NCBI RefSeq assembly: GCF_003129565.1
Contig: NZ_QETF01000002.1
Location: forward strand, 124,001-188,000
From: Salibaculum griseiflavum
Lineage (GTDB): Bacteria; Pseudomonadota; Alphaproteobacteria; Rhodobacterales; Rhodobacteraceae
Direction: 5' to 3'
Length of the DNA: 64,000 nucleotides
Shown: positions 37,078 through 46,217 of the stretch, one piece after another
Numbering within the stretch: position 1 is the first letter of the stretch
How the letters are laid out: the number at the start of each line of letters is the position of its first letter
Made by a program: the position numbers and the translations under genes
Notes under the pieces: generated by a model
Told to the model about the DNA's origin: nothing
Seen by the model: the letters and a program-made list of their open reading frames with translations, nothing else
The model's database searches: none

Positions 37078-38397
37078 CTACCGCGGCAGAACGATATCAA
37101 CGCGCAAGCCGCCGAGTGCTTCGCTGTCATCGAGTCGCAGGGTGCCGCCGTGACTCCGGGCAATATCGGCCACGATGGCCAACCCCAGCCCGACACCCGG
37201 ACCCTGATCCTGGTTGCGGGCCGGGTCCAGCCGGGTAAAGGGCCGCACCGCGTCCTCGCGCGCCCGGGGCGGAATGCCCGGCCCGTTATCCTCGACCGAG
37301 AAGCGCACCGCGCGCGGACTGACCTGCACGCTCAGTCGGGCCTTGTCGCCGTAGCGCAAAGCGTTGCCAATCAGGTTTTCCAGCGCACGCCGGATGGCCA
37401 TGGGGCGCAATTGCACCTCGGCACCGTCCCCGGTCATCTCGCCTGCGTCCACGGCCTGGTCCATACGCGCGGCATCGTCCAGCACCTGCTTGGCAAGGGC
37501 CACCGGGTCTACGGGGCTGCGTTCGTCCTCGGCCGCGCCGCGCGCATAGTCGAGGAAAGCGTCCAGCAGGCGCTCCATGTCGGCCACGTCGCGGGTCAGC
37601 GGCGCCACCTCGTCGTCATCCAGCAACCCCAATCCCAGCTTGAGCCGGGTCAGCGGTGTGCGCAGATCATGCGAAATCCCCGACAGCATCAGCGTGCGCG
37701 CCTGGGTCTGGCGCTCCAGTCGGGCCCGCATATCGAGGAAGGCGTGACCTGCCGCGCGCACCTCGTTGGCCCCGGCCGGTGAATAGGGAATCACCCGCCC
37801 GCGCCCGTATTCGGCCGAGGCGTTGGCGAGCCGCTTGATCGGACGCAGCTGGTTGCGCAGGTAGATGTAGGCGATCACCGTCATCAGCACGCCGAGAAAC
37901 ACCATCAAAACCAGCAATTGGTGCGGATTCGACGCCGAGACGCGCTGACGCTGGAACCCCACCGACATCTGGCCATGCTCGGTCTCGATCCACAACATGA
38001 CCCGCCGATCATCAGGCAGGAGGATCGGCCCCAGGCCCGGCAGCCCCTCGCGCAGCACCCGGCGCAGGACCAGCCCGGAAAAGTCGTACCAGCGCCGCTG
38101 ATCGGCCGCCGGCAGGTCGGGGTCCGGCAGGCGCACATCCAGCGCCAGGGCCGGGGCGATTCCGTCAATGGCCGCCTGTGCCCCTGCCCGGTCCGGCGCC
38201 GCGTTCACCGTGTCCGTCAGGTAGGTCAGGTCATACAGCACCGAGCGGGTCATCTGTTCGGTCACGTCCTCGAAATGGCGCTGGATGAAGGCCACCGAGA
38301 TCGTCAGCTGCAAGGTGATCACCGGCAGGATCAGGATCAGGGCGGCCCGGCCATAGAGGCTGCGGGGCATGTATCGTTTGAGCCACTGGAACATCAT
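37078..38397 (-). CDS. EnvZ-like sensor histidine kinase (no partner gene adjacent)
   Basis: A 439-residue kinase: membrane helices at about 17-38 and 160-180 around a 120-residue periplasmic domain, a HAMP domain (about 181-232), the phosphorylated His243 in SGISHDLRTPLTRLKL, and an ATPase with NLIGNALRYG, DNGPGIP and GVGLGLAIV. The HDLRTPLTRLKL motif is the EnvZ type. No response regulator is next to it: the upstream neighbour is a divergent MBL gene and downstream is a tRNA. The signal and partner are unknown. Confidence 0.85.
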   Translation of the reverse strand: MMFQWLKRYMPRSLYGRAALILILPVITLQLTISVAFIQRHFEDVTEQMTRSVLYDLTYLTDTVNAAPDRAGAQAAIDGIAPALALDVRLPDPDLPAADQRRWYDFSGLVLRRVLREGLPGLGPILLPDDRRVMLWIETEHGQMSVGFQRQRVSASNPHQLLVLMVFLGVLMTVIAYIYLRNQLRPIKRLANASAEYGRGRVIPYSPAGANEVRAAGHAFLDMRARLERQTQARTLMLSGISHDLRTPLTRLKLGLGLLDDDEVAPLTRDVADMERLLDAFLDYARGAAEDERSPVDPVALAKQVLDDAARMDQAVDAGEMTGDGAEVQLRPMAIRRALENLIGNALRYGDKARLSVQVSPRAVRFSVEDNGPGIPPRAREDAVRPFTRLDPARNQDQGPGVGLGLAIVADIARSHGGTLRLDDSEALGGLRVDIVLPR

Positions 38398-38438
38398 GGG
38401 CTAAGGCTATCCCCGGCGCGCGGCGAAGGAAACGCAAG

Positions 38439-39347
38439 ATGCAGGACGACATGGAAAAACCGCAACCGGGCAGCCCGGTGACCCTGGCCGATGAGCTGAC
38501 CATGGTGCTGGCGCCGAACCCCTCGCCCATGACCCATTGGGGCACCAATACCTACCTGCTGGGCGACAGCCGCCTTGCGGTGATCGACCCCGGCCCCGAC
38601 GATGCACGCCACCTGGCCGCGCTGCGGGCCGCGATCCGCGGGCGCCCGGTGAGCCATATCCTCGTCACCCATGCCCATCTGGACCACGCGCCCCTTGCCC
38701 GCGCTTTGTCGCGCGAAACCGGCGCGCCGGTGCTGGCCTTTGGCGATGCAAGCGCCGGGCGCAGCGCGGTGATGCAGGACCTCGCAAAGTCCGGTCTTGT
38801 TGGCGGCGGCGAAGGGGTCGATACGGGGTTCTGCCCGGATGAGACGCTGGCCGACGGGGACCGGATTGCGGGCGACGGCTGGACGCTCGAGGCGCTGCAC
38901 ACGCCCGGCCACATGGGCAATCACCTGTGCTTTCTGTGGGAGGACAGCGCGTTCAGCGGTGATCACGTGATGGGCTGGGCCAGCTCGCTGGTCTCGCCGC
39001 CCGATGGCGACCTGACGGATTTCATGGCTGCCTGCCATCGGCTGGCAGCCACCGGGGTGACACGCCTCTGGCCCGGCCATGGCGGCCCGGTAACCAGCGC
39101 ACAGGACCGTATCGCCGAGCTGATCGCCCATCGCAGGGCGAGAGAGACACAAATCCGCGCGGCCCTTGTCGACGCGCCCGGCACTGCCGCTGAAATCGCC
39201 GCACGGGTCTATACCGATATCCCCCCGCCCCTTCTGCCCGCCGCCGAACGCAATGTGCTGGCCCACCTGATCGACCTGAGGGAACGCGATCTGGCGCACA
39301 CCGAAACACCCCTGACGACCGCCGCGCGTTTCACCGCCACAGGATAA
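38439..39347 (+). CDS. Metallo-beta-lactamase-fold hydrolase (LACTB2-like)
   Basis: A 302-residue MBL-fold protein with the metal motif VTHAHLDHAPLA, then EALHTPGHMGNHLCF and FSGDHVMGW, and a C-terminal helical winged-helix-like tail (TAAEIAARVYTDIPPPLLPA) typical of the LACTB2/RNase-Z-like group, whose animal member cuts single-stranded RNA. GAAGGA lies 8 bases before the ATG. Here HAHLDH replaces the more common HxHxDH with Leu, which is normal for the group. The substrate is unknown. Confidence 0.82.
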   Translation: MQDDMEKPQPGSPVTLADELTMVLAPNPSPMTHWGTNTYLLGDSRLAVIDPGPDDARHLAALRAAIRGRPVSHILVTHAHLDHAPLARALSRETGAPVLAFGDASAGRSAVMQDLAKSGLVGGGEGVDTGFCPDETLADGDRIAGDGWTLEALHTPGHMGNHLCFLWEDSAFSGDHVMGWASSLVSPPDGDLTDFMAACHRLAATGVTRLWPGHGGPVTSAQDRIAELIAHRRARETQIRAALVDAPGTAAEIAARVYTDIPPPLLPAAERNVLAHLIDLRERDLAHTETPLTTAARFTATG

Positions 39348-39381
39348 TCCGGGCCCTTTCAAAAAACTGAAAAGAACCCTC

Positions 39382-39410
39382 TGGACGCGCCAGAATCCTG
39401 TTGCTATATG
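39382..39410 (+). promoter_or_regulatory. Candidate promoter for tRNA-Asn
   Basis: TGGACG (39382-39387) and TATATG (39405-39410) are exactly 17 bases apart, with the tRNA starting 11 bases after the -10 box, a typical stable-RNA layout. Confidence 0.55.
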
Positions 39411-39421
39411 CGCCCTCGTGT

Positions 39422-39496
39422 TCCGGCGTAGCTCAGCGGTAGAGCAGTTGACTGTTAATCAATTGGTCGTAGGTTCGATCCCTACCGCCGGAGCCA
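39422..39496 (+). tRNA. tRNA-Asn (GTT anticodon)
   Basis: A 75-base cloverleaf with encoded CCA. Acceptor TCCGGCG pairs with CGCCGGA, D stem GCTC/GAGC, anticodon stem GTTGA/TCAAT with GTT at 39454-39456, T stem GTAGG/CCTAC with TTCGATC loop, discriminator G. Confidence 0.97.
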
Positions 39497-40038
39497 AAAT
39501 TCACTGACAAAACCAAGGTCGTTCCGCATCTGGCGGAGGATATGCCATGAAATGGCCATATTTCCGCCCCGTTTTTGCCGCGCAGGCCTGCTGGGCTTGA
39601 TCCACGGCCCATCAAGAGGCCGCCAGGCAGAGACCCAGAGGCAGAGCAGGTTCACGTTATGGCAAAAGACAGCACCACACGGCCAACACCGCCGTCGTCC
39701 CGCACCCCCAGCAACACCGGCACGCGGCGCAGGCCGGGGCCTCCGAAACCCGTGGTTTTCCGGGACTTCGCCAGCATCTGAGTCTCCGCCAGCACATGTC
39801 GCGGCGTTCCCTGCGCCATGATGCTGACGCGCGGATCGGCCATCCGGTTGCGCGGCTTTCTCCCTCCGCGCCGCGCCGGAGCCGATCCGTTTTTCTTGCC
39901 ACCTATTGCCGGAATTGCCCGGTGGGCAGGCCCGTTCGGCAGTCCTTCGCTGCGGGGCCGGGTCTGTCAGATCGGCTGACCCTTGCCGAGCGCGATCGCC
40001 AGGCTTTGCGGAACACCCGGCAGAGGCTATCACAAGAC
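39497..40038. other. Sparse region after tRNA-Asn
   Basis: A 542 bp stretch between tRNA-Asn and the lytic transglycosylase gene. Apart from one possible small plus-strand gene (39659-39781), frames on both strands show no family resemblance. tRNA 3' ends are common integration sites, but I see no repeat of the tRNA end and no integrase here. Confidence 0.5.
39659..39781 (+). CDS. Possible small protein, 40 residues
   Basis: The frame starts ATG GCA AAA GAC and encodes MAKDSTTRPTPPSSRTPSNT followed by an arginine/proline-rich stretch and the ending KPVVFRDFASI. AGG lies about 9 bases upstream. The proline/arginine/threonine-rich, probably unstructured composition with a more hydrophobic end is unlike random GC-rich frames, but length makes it uncertain. 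A minus-strand frame over the same bases (39652-39843) competes with it. Confidence 0.35.
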   Translation: MAKDSTTRPTPPSSRTPSNTGTRRRPGPPKPVVFRDFASI

Positions 40039-40530
40039 ATGCGCCTCTTGTCCGCCTTCCTCGGTCTCGTCCTTCTGGCTGCCTGTGGTAGCGGACCCCC
40101 GGATGCCGAGACCCGCAAACTCGCGCCGGTCGCGCTCTATCCCGGTGAAACCCCGCAAATGCGGGCCTTGGTCGAGGAATACGCCGCGGTGCATGACATC
40201 CCCGAGGCGCTGCTGCACCGTGTCATCCAGCGCGAGAGCGATTATCGCCCCGGCGCCCGTAACGGCCCCTATTGGGGGCTGATGCAGATCCTGCCCGAGA
40301 CCGCCGCGCAGATGGGCCATTCCGGGCCGCCGGAAACCCTTCTGGATGCGGAAACCAACCTGAAATACGCGGGCCGCTACCTGAAAGGGGCGTGGCTGGT
40401 GGCCGATGGCGATATCGACGCGGCGGTGATGTGGTATGCCCGAGGCTATTACTACGAGGCCCGTGACCGCTGTTTGCTGGTGGAAACCGGGCTGCGCGAC
40501 CGCGAAATCGCCCGCCACTGCCGCGCTTGA
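40039..40530 (+). CDS. Lytic transglycosylase lipoprotein (SLT domain)
   Basis: A 163-residue lipoprotein: signal MRLLSAFLGLVLLAACGSG with the lipobox cysteine at 16, then a short SLT domain with catalytic Glu in VIQRESDYRPGARNGPYWG, GLMQILPETAAQMG, and NLKYAGRYLKGAWLVADGD ending with AVMWYARGYYYEA. It cuts peptidoglycan between MurNAc and GlcNAc from the outer membrane. The ATG at 40039 gives the lipoprotein signal; a longer upstream frame has no match. It is close to the minimum size for this domain. Confidence 0.88.
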   Translation: MRLLSAFLGLVLLAACGSGPPDAETRKLAPVALYPGETPQMRALVEEYAAVHDIPEALLHRVIQRESDYRPGARNGPYWGLMQILPETAAQMGHSGPPETLLDAETNLKYAGRYLKGAWLVADGDIDAAVMWYARGYYYEARDRCLLVETGLRDREIARHCRA

Positions 40531-40561
40531 GGCCCCGGCCCGCGCGGCCTAACGTGGGGTC

Positions 40562-41731
40562 ATGACGCCCGAGATCGTGATCCTTGCCCTTGGCATCCTG
40601 TTCCTGGCCGGTCTCGCGCTGGATGCAGTGGGGCACGCGGTGCATGTGCCGCGCGTGACCCTGCTGATCCTGCTGGGAGTGCTCGTCGGCCCGCCGGGGC
40701 TGGACTGGCTCCCGATCGACATCCATTCCGCACACGAGGTCCTGGCGCCCACGGCCCTGACCATGGTCGCCTTCCTGATGGGCGGCAGCCTCGACCGCGG
40801 CACCTTGGCCGCCCAGGGCCGGTCGATCCTGGTGCTGTCGGTCGCGCTGGTGGTGGTCACGGCGACGGTCGTCGGGCTGGGGCTTTGGGCCGTGGGCCTG
40901 CCGCTGACCGCCGCGCTGCTGCTTGCGGGTATCTCGACGGCGACCGCCCCGGCGGCGACGCTCGACGTCATCCGCCAGGCCGGTGCCCAAAACACGGCTT
41001 TCGGCAAGCTGCTGACCGGGATCGTCGCCATCGACGACGCCTGGGGGCTACTGGCCTTCTCACTGTTGCTGACCCTCGCGGCCACGGCCGGCGGCAATGG
41101 CGACGCGCAGGTGCTGGCCCACGCGGGCTACGAGATCGGGGGCGCGGTGCTGCTGGGCCTCGCCATCGGGCTGCCGGGCGCGGTGCTGAGCGGTCGGGTG
41201 AAACCGGGTGAGCCGACCCTGATCGAGGCGCTGGGGCTGGTCTTCCTGCTGGCCGGGCTGGCAATGTTGCTGGAGGTTTCCTTCCTGATCGCGGGTATGA
41301 CCGCGGGGGCGCTGATCGCCAATATCGCGCGCCACCATGACCGCCCTTTTCACGAAATCGAGCGGATCGAATGGCCCTTCCTGCTGCTGTTCTTCGTCAT
41401 GGCGGGCGCGTCACTGGACATCTCGGCGCTGCTGGCCGCCGGCTGGGCGGGGCTGGCCTATATGGTCTTGCGCGTGACCGGCCGTTTGCTGGGCGGGGGC
41501 CTTGCCGGCCCGGCGGCGGGGCTGAACGTGACCCGCGGCACCCGCACCGCCGCCGCCCTTCTGCCACAGGCCGGGGTGGCAGTGGGCATGGCCCTTGTCG
41601 CCGCCGAGCGATTTCCGCAGATGGGTGAGATCGTGCTGGCGGTCACCATCGCCTCGACCGTGGTCTTCGAAGTGGCTGGTCCGCCCCTGACCCAATGGGC
41701 ATTGGCAAAGGAAAACCGCCCGGACGGTTAG
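40562..41731 (+). CDS. Cation:proton antiporter (CPA2/NhaA-like Na+/H+ exchanger domain)
   Basis: A 389-residue membrane protein with about 11-12 helices. Family features are TLLILLGVLVGPPGLDW at the N-terminus, LLAGISTATAPAATLDVIRQ and TGIVAIDDAWGLLAFSLLL, where the paired acidic residues of AIDDAW sit at the ion-binding site as in CPA2 exchangers. No C-terminal TrkA-N domain is present. The stop codon lies in a terminator hairpin shared with ndk. Confidence 0.85.
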   Translation: MTPEIVILALGILFLAGLALDAVGHAVHVPRVTLLILLGVLVGPPGLDWLPIDIHSAHEVLAPTALTMVAFLMGGSLDRGTLAAQGRSILVLSVALVVVTATVVGLGLWAVGLPLTAALLLAGISTATAPAATLDVIRQAGAQNTAFGKLLTGIVAIDDAWGLLAFSLLLTLAATAGGNGDAQVLAHAGYEIGGAVLLGLAIGLPGAVLSGRVKPGEPTLIEALGLVFLLAGLAMLLEVSFLIAGMTAGALIANIARHHDRPFHEIERIEWPFLLLFFVMAGASLDISALLAAGWAGLAYMVLRVTGRLLGGGLAGPAAGLNVTRGTRTAAALLPQAGVAVGMALVAAERFPQMGEIVLAVTIASTVVFEVAGPPLTQWALAKENRPDG

Positions 41732-41741
41732 GTCCGGGCGG
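41716..41741. terminator. Bidirectional terminator between antiporter gene and ndk
   Basis: CCGCCCGGA (41716-41724) pairs with TCCGGGCGG (41733-41741) around an 8-base loop that contains the antiporter stop codon. The two genes are convergent. AAAA lies before and CAGATTTTC after the stem. Confidence 0.75.
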
Positions 41742-41769
41742 CTCCAGATTTTCGATATCCTGTTCGCGC

Positions 41770-42192
41770 TCAGCCGACCAGTTCGAGACCGGAGAAGAAG
41801 AAGGCGATCTCTTCGGCGGCGGTGTCCGGCGCGTCGGAACCGTGGACCGAGTTTTCACCGACCGACTCGGCGAACTCGGCACGGATCGTGCCCGGCGCGG
41901 CATCGGCGGGGTTGGTCGCGCCCATGACTTCGCGGTTCTTGGCAATGGCGCCTTCGCCTTCCAGCACCTGCACGACGACAGGGGCCGAGGCCATGAAATC
42001 GGTCAGTTCGTCAAAGAAGGGGCGTTCGGCGTGGACGGCGTAGAACTGGCCGGCCTGGGCCTTGGTCAGCTGGATCCGCTTCTGGGCGACGATGCGCAGA
42101 CCGGCCTCTTCGAACTTGGCATTGATCTTGCCGGTCAGGTTACGGTTGGTGGCGTCGGGCTTGATGATCGACAGGGTGCGTTCGGTGGCCAT
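41770..42192 (-). CDS. ndk: Nucleoside diphosphate kinase
   Basis: A 140-residue NDP kinase balancing nucleoside triphosphate pools. The phosphorylated histidine is His117 in NSVHGSDA, the family active-site motif; [13 protein letters not shown] at the N-terminus and [19 protein letters not shown] are also typical. The start at the complement of 42190-42192 is the family-type one; GGAAAGACCC lies before it. It is divergent from the ABC-F gene with 109 bp between them. Confidence 0.97.
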   Translation of the reverse strand: MATERTLSIIKPDATNRNLTGKINAKFEEAGLRIVAQKRIQLTKAQAGQFYAVHAERPFFDELTDFMASAPVVVQVLEGEGAIAKNREVMGATNPADAAPGTIRAEFAESVGENSVHGSDAPDTAAEEIAFFFSGLELVG

Positions 42193-42301
42193 GGGTCTTT
42201 CCTCGATGGTCAGTGTGAATATCGCCGCGCCGATAGCATGGGGGGTGCGGCTTGAAAAGGTGCGATTGACGCGCCCCGCCGGCTCTGGCACCCCCTGCCC
42301 C

Positions 42302-44146
42302 ATGCTACGGATCGAGGATATCTCCTATTCGGTCGAGGGCCGCCCCCTGATCGAGAATGCCAGCGCGGTCATCCCCACCGGCCACAAGGTCGGTGTCGTC
42401 GGCCGCAACGGCACGGGCAAGACCACCCTGTTCCGCCTGATCCGGGGTGAGTTGACGCTGGAGACCGGGCGGATCGACCTGCCCAAGGGGGCACGGATCG
42501 GCGGTGTCAGCCAGGAAGTGCCCGGCTCCGAGACATCGCTGTTGGACACGGTGCTTGAGGCCGATACCGAGCGTCTGGCCCTGATGGAAGAGGACAGCGA
42601 CGATCCGGCCCGCATCGCCGAGATCCAGACCCGGCTTGCGGATATCGACGCCTGGTCGGCCGAGGCGCGGGCCAGCGCCATCCTCAAGGGGCTGGGCTTC
42701 ACCGATGCCGAGCAACGCATGCCCTGTTCGGCCTTTTCGGGCGGCTGGCGGATGCGCGTGGCTTTGGCCGCCGTGCTGTTCTCGGCCCCCGACCTGCTGC
42801 TTCTGGACGAGCCGACCAACTATCTCGATCTCGAAGGGGCGCTGTGGCTGGAAAGCTATCTCGCGAAATATCCCCATACGGTTCTGGTGGTCAGCCATGA
42901 CCGGGGCCTTCTGAACCGGGCCGTGGGCGGCATCCTGCACCTGGAAGACCGCAAGCTGACCTATTACGCGACCCCGTATGACCAGTTCGCCCAGCAACGC
43001 GCCGCGCGGCTGGCCGTGGCCGAGGCGCAGAACCGCAAGGCGCAGGAACGGGTCGCCCATCTGCAGAGTTTCGTCGACCGGTTCCGCTACAAGGCCTCGA
43101 AGGCGAAACAGGCGCAAAGCCGCCTGAAGATGATCGAGCGGATCAACCTGATCTCGACCCCGCAAGAGGCGGCCCTGCGCGCCTTTTCCTTCCCCGAACC
43201 CGAAGAGCTTTCGCCGCCGATCATCACCACGGACGGGGCCGCCGTGGGCTATGGCGACACCACGGTGCTGGACCGGCTCACCCTGCGTATCGACCAGGAT
43301 GACCGGATCGCCCTGCTGGGGCGAAACGGCGAGGGGAAATCCACGCTTTCCAAACTGTTGGCAGGCAAACTTGATCCGCAGAAGGGCAAGTTCACCGCCC
43401 ATAACAAGCTGCGCGTCGGCTATTTCGCCCAGCACCAGCTGGACGAGCTGCGCCCCGAGGAAACCCCGCTGGACCATGTCCGCCGCCTGCGCCCCGACGA
43501 GGCCCCGGGCAAGCTGCGCGCGCGCCTGGCCGGGTTCGGGCTGACGGCCGATCAGGCGGAACTGCCGGCGGCCAAGCTCTCGGGCGGTCAGAAGGCGCGC
43601 CTGTCGCTATTGCTGGCCACGATCGATGCGCCACACCTGCTGATCCTCGACGAGCCGACCAACCACCTCGACATCGAAAGCCGCGAGGCGCTGGTCGAGG
43701 CCCTGACCGCCTATTCCGGCGCCGTCGTGCTGGTCAGCCACGACATGCACCTGCTCAGCCTCGTCGCCGACCGGCTGTGGCTGGTCAAGGATGGCCGCGT
43801 CACCCCGTTCGAGGATGACCTCGACGCCTATCGCAAACTGCTTCTGTCCGGCGACAAACCCGCGAAAGCCGACAAGCCCAAACCCAAGGCCCCGCGCCCC
43901 TCGCGCGACAAGATCCTCGAATTGCGCTCGGAAGTGCGCAAATGCGAGGCCCGCGTCGCCAAGATCGAGGAGATGCGCGAGAAACTCGCCGCCAAGCTGG
44001 CCGATCCGGCGCTTTACGAAGAGGCGAAGGCGGGTGAACTTGAAACCTGGAACCGCAAATATGCAGAGGTGATGCAGGGGCTGGACCGCGCCGAAACCCT
44101 GTGGCTGGCGGCGCAGGAAAAGCTGGACGTGGCCGAGGCCGGCTGA
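42302..44146 (+). CDS. ABC-F family ATPase (Uup/YheS-like)
   Basis: A 614-residue cytoplasmic protein with two ABC domains and no membrane part. Domain 1 has [16 protein letters not shown] and [12 protein letters not shown] with [18 protein letters not shown]; domain 2 has [16 protein letters not shown] and [13 protein letters not shown] with [20 protein letters not shown]. The linker between them is basic and helical ([17 protein letters not shown]), as in the ABC-F group. A Lys/Glu-rich coiled coil ends the protein (about 520-610). ABC-F proteins act on ribosomes. The start ATG at 42302 matches the family. Confidence 0.9.
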   Translation: MLRIEDISYSVEGRPLIENASAVIPTGHKVGVVGRNGTGKTTLFRLIRGELTLETGRIDLPKGARIGGVSQEVPGSETSLLDTVLEADTERLALMEEDSDDPARIAEIQTRLADIDAWSAEARASAILKGLGFTDAEQRMPCSAFSGGWRMRVALAAVLFSAPDLLLLDEPTNYLDLEGALWLESYLAKYPHTVLVVSHDRGLLNRAVGGILHLEDRKLTYYATPYDQFAQQRAARLAVAEAQNRKAQERVAHLQSFVDRFRYKASKAKQAQSRLKMIERINLISTPQEAALRAFSFPEPEELSPPIITTDGAAVGYGDTTVLDRLTLRIDQDDRIALLGRNGEGKSTLSKLLAGKLDPQKGKFTAHNKLRVGYFAQHQLDELRPEETPLDHVRRLRPDEAPGKLRARLAGFGLTADQAELPAAKLSGGQKARLSLLLATIDAPHLLILDEPTNHLDIESREALVEALTAYSGAVVLVSHDMHLLSLVADRLWLVKDGRVTPFEDDLDAYRKLLLSGDKPAKADKPKPKAPRPSRDKILELRSEVRKCEARVAKIEEMREKLAAKLADPALYEEAKAGELETWNRKYAEVMQGLDRAETLWLAAQEKLDVAEAG

Positions 44147-44245
44147 CGCCAGGGGGCGCTGCCCACAGCGGCTGTGTTCTCAACCCAAAGACGCCGGGCG
44201 GATCGGTGCTGGCGTCCGGCTGCGGGTCGCACTAGGGTCGGACCC

Positions 44246-44872
44246 ATGATCGACATGGCCTTTCTCGTCACCGCCTTCGCCGCGCTTTTCGTGGTCATCG
44301 ACCCGATCGGGCTGACCCCGATCTTCGTGGCGCTGACCCAGGGCATGAGCGCCGCCAAGCGTCGCGCGCTGGCCATTCGGGCCTGCGTCATCGGCTTCCT
44401 GATCCTGCTGGTCTTCGCACTGTTCGGCGAGGCGGTGCTGGGCTTCATCGGCATTTCCATGCCCGCCTTTCGCGTGGCGGGCGGTATCCTGCTGTTCCTG
44501 ACCGCGCTCGACATGCTGTTCGAGCGGCGCCAGAAACGCCGCCGCGACCAGGCCGACGAGGAAGATGAGGACGACGAGGACCCGTCGGTCTTTCCCCTGG
44601 CCATTCCGCTGATCGCCGGGCCGGGCGCCATCGCCACGATCATCCTGCTGGTGGGCCAGACCGAGGGGCCGACCGGGTTCGCCGCGGTGATGGGCGTGTT
44701 GCTGGCGGTGCTGGCGCTGGTGATGGTGCTGTTCCTGGCCGCAGGCTTGCTGGAACGGCTGTTGGGCCGGGTCGGGATCAACGTGGTCACGCGGCTTCTG
44801 GGGATGTTGCTGGCGGCGCTGTCGGTGCAATTCGTGCTCGACGGGCTGCGCTCTTTCGGTTTGGGCGGCTAG
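44246..44872 (+). CDS. MarC-family membrane protein
   Basis: A 208-residue protein with about six membrane helices: FLVTAFAALFVVIDPIGLTP at the N-terminus matches the MarC/YchE family, and FPLAIPLIAGPGAIATIILL the family mid-region. A cytoplasmic acidic loop DQADEEDEDDEDPSVFPLAI sits near residue 95. Despite the name, no antibiotic efflux role has been shown for MarC. The stop is 16 bp before the next gene, so they are cotranscribed. Confidence 0.88.
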   Translation: MIDMAFLVTAFAALFVVIDPIGLTPIFVALTQGMSAAKRRALAIRACVIGFLILLVFALFGEAVLGFIGISMPAFRVAGGILLFLTALDMLFERRQKRRRDQADEEDEDDEDPSVFPLAIPLIAGPGAIATIILLVGQTEGPTGFAAVMGVLLAVLALVMVLFLAAGLLERLLGRVGINVVTRLLGMLLAALSVQFVLDGLRSFGLGG

Positions 44873-44888
44873 GCCCTATCTATCCCCC

Positions 44889-45467
44889 ATGACCGGAGAT
44901 CAGACCGCATCCTTCATCTTCCTGGCCCTGCTCGGTGTGGCCATTCTGGGATCTTATATCGCCCATAGCCGCCTGAAGGGCAGCCAGATGCTGCAACAGG
45001 CGATGATCTGGGTGCTGATCTTCGTGGGCGCCATCGCGGCCGCCGGGCTGTGGCAGGACATGAAGGGCGATCTGACGCTGACCCAGGCCACGATTTCCGA
45101 CAATATGGTCGAGGTGCCGCGCGGGCGTGACGGGCATTTCCACCTTGATTTGCAGATCAACGGCGTGACCGTCCCCTTCCTGGTGGATACCGGGGCGACG
45201 CAGGTGGTCCTGACCCGTGCCGATGCGGCCCGCGTGGGGCTAGACCCGGCAGAGCTGAATTTCATCGGCACCGCCTTCACCGCCAATGGCGAAGTGCGCA
45301 TCGCTCCGGTGGTGCTGGAGAGGGTCACGCTCGGCCCGATCGAAGACCGCAACCTGCGCGCCACGGTCAATAGCGGGCAGATGGAACAGTCGCTGCTGGG
45401 GATGACCTATCTGAACCGGTTCGAGCGGATCGAGATCCAGAACGACCGGCTGGTTTTGACGCGGTAG
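44889..45467 (+). CDS. Membrane-anchored retropepsin-like aspartic protease (clan AA, TIGR02281-like)
   Basis: A 192-residue protein with two N-terminal membrane helices (about 8-25 and 36-55) and an aspartic-protease-like domain (about 78-192). The catalytic DTGA is in VPFLVDTGATQVVLTRADA, followed by NFIGTAFTANGEVRIAPVV and a second half ending LLGMTYLNRFERIEI. Only one DTG is present, so a dimer is expected. This matches the TIGR02281-like group common in alphaproteobacteria; substrates are unknown. The start is 16 bp after marC. Confidence 0.85.
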   Translation: MTGDQTASFIFLALLGVAILGSYIAHSRLKGSQMLQQAMIWVLIFVGAIAAAGLWQDMKGDLTLTQATISDNMVEVPRGRDGHFHLDLQINGVTVPFLVDTGATQVVLTRADAARVGLDPAELNFIGTAFTANGEVRIAPVVLERVTLGPIEDRNLRATVNSGQMEQSLLGMTYLNRFERIEIQNDRLVLTR

Positions 45468-45701
45468 GGGTGGCGTGCTTTCATGGCTAGATGTCCGCTG
45501 GCAGCCCTTTATGGACAGTCGTTCTGCACTTGCATCGGATGAGTCTGCCAGCAGGACGGGCGGGCAGTGTGCATTCGCTGAATGAGAATAAGGAAACTGG
45601 CAATGAACTGAAAGGGGACCTTAAATCTCGGGACCGTAGCTGTTGCCAAGGATTTGAGGTAGTCATCTTACTGACTACTCTACAGAGTGAGACCTGTTGG
45701 A
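45468..45701. other. AT-richer leader of the accessory patch
   Basis: Base composition drops here compared with the genes on either side. No gene is seen. An inverted repeat at 45659-45678 lies just before the next gene. This marks the left edge of a patch that looks acquired. Confidence 0.45.
45659..45678. repeat. Perfect inverted repeat before the accessory gene
   Basis: GTAGTCA (45659-45665), spacer TCTTAC, then TGACTAC (45672-45678), a perfect 7+7 stem 23 bases upstream of the probable start at 45702. It may be an operator or a short hairpin in the leader. Confidence 0.5.
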
Positions 45702-46217
45702 ATGTATGAAAGCGCTCCTCGGCGTACAGAACTGCGCAAGTTTGCTGTCACACTCAGAGACGCGCCCACTTGGCCCGTCAAAGAGGTGCCTTTCGAGCTT
45801 GAGCGCGCAATTTTCTATTCCGCAGTTGTGCTGAGGAAGCTGATCGAAGATCGAAAGCTCACTGACTCTTTCGCGGCTGAGAAACTCAGAGTTCGAGTCC
45901 ACGCCGCCAACGCGCCGGAAAAATCCTCCTGGTGGCGCAACATGCCCGGCTCCGTCGAATTCGACTGGCAAAATGCTTCTGTAACTGACGTAGCAGTTAA
46001 CGAACTTTGCTCCCAGATTGTACATTTATTCGGACGATATTGGTGGGTGGATGAGGATGATGAACTCAGTGGCATGGTTGTATGTTCCCACCGCCACCAA
46101 GACAGGCAAGGCTTCCATATTGGCTTCATCATGTGGGCTGGCTTGTTGGAAAAAGCAGCTAAGGATTGGCCGACACAACGCACGATACATGCAGGAGGTG
46201 AACACAAAGTCGAGTGA
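45702..46217 (+). CDS. Unrecognised protein in a lower-GC accessory patch
   Basis: A 171-residue soluble protein (MYESAPRRTELRKFAVTLRD at the start), with no signal peptide or membrane helix. Features are an aromatic-acidic stretch FGRYWWVDEDDELSGMVV near the middle and HRHQDRQGFHIGFIMWAGLL, which contains His residues but no known motif. A GTG at 45687 would add five residues; neither start has a clear ribosome site. Codon use is more AT-tolerant than neighbours, and an IS3 remnant lies 90 bp downstream. I do not recognise a family. Confidence 0.6.
   Translation: MYESAPRRTELRKFAVTLRDAPTWPVKEVPFELERAIFYSAVVLRKLIEDRKLTDSFAAEKLRVRVHAANAPEKSSWWRNMPGSVEFDWQNASVTDVAVNELCSQIVHLFGRYWWVDEDDELSGMVVCSHRHQDRQGFHIGFIMWAGLLEKAAKDWPTQRTIHAGGEHKVE

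Noticed and set aside
39422-40038. Integrated element at tRNA-Asn
   Set aside because: There is no integrase gene and I see no repeat of the tRNA 3' end in the following bases.
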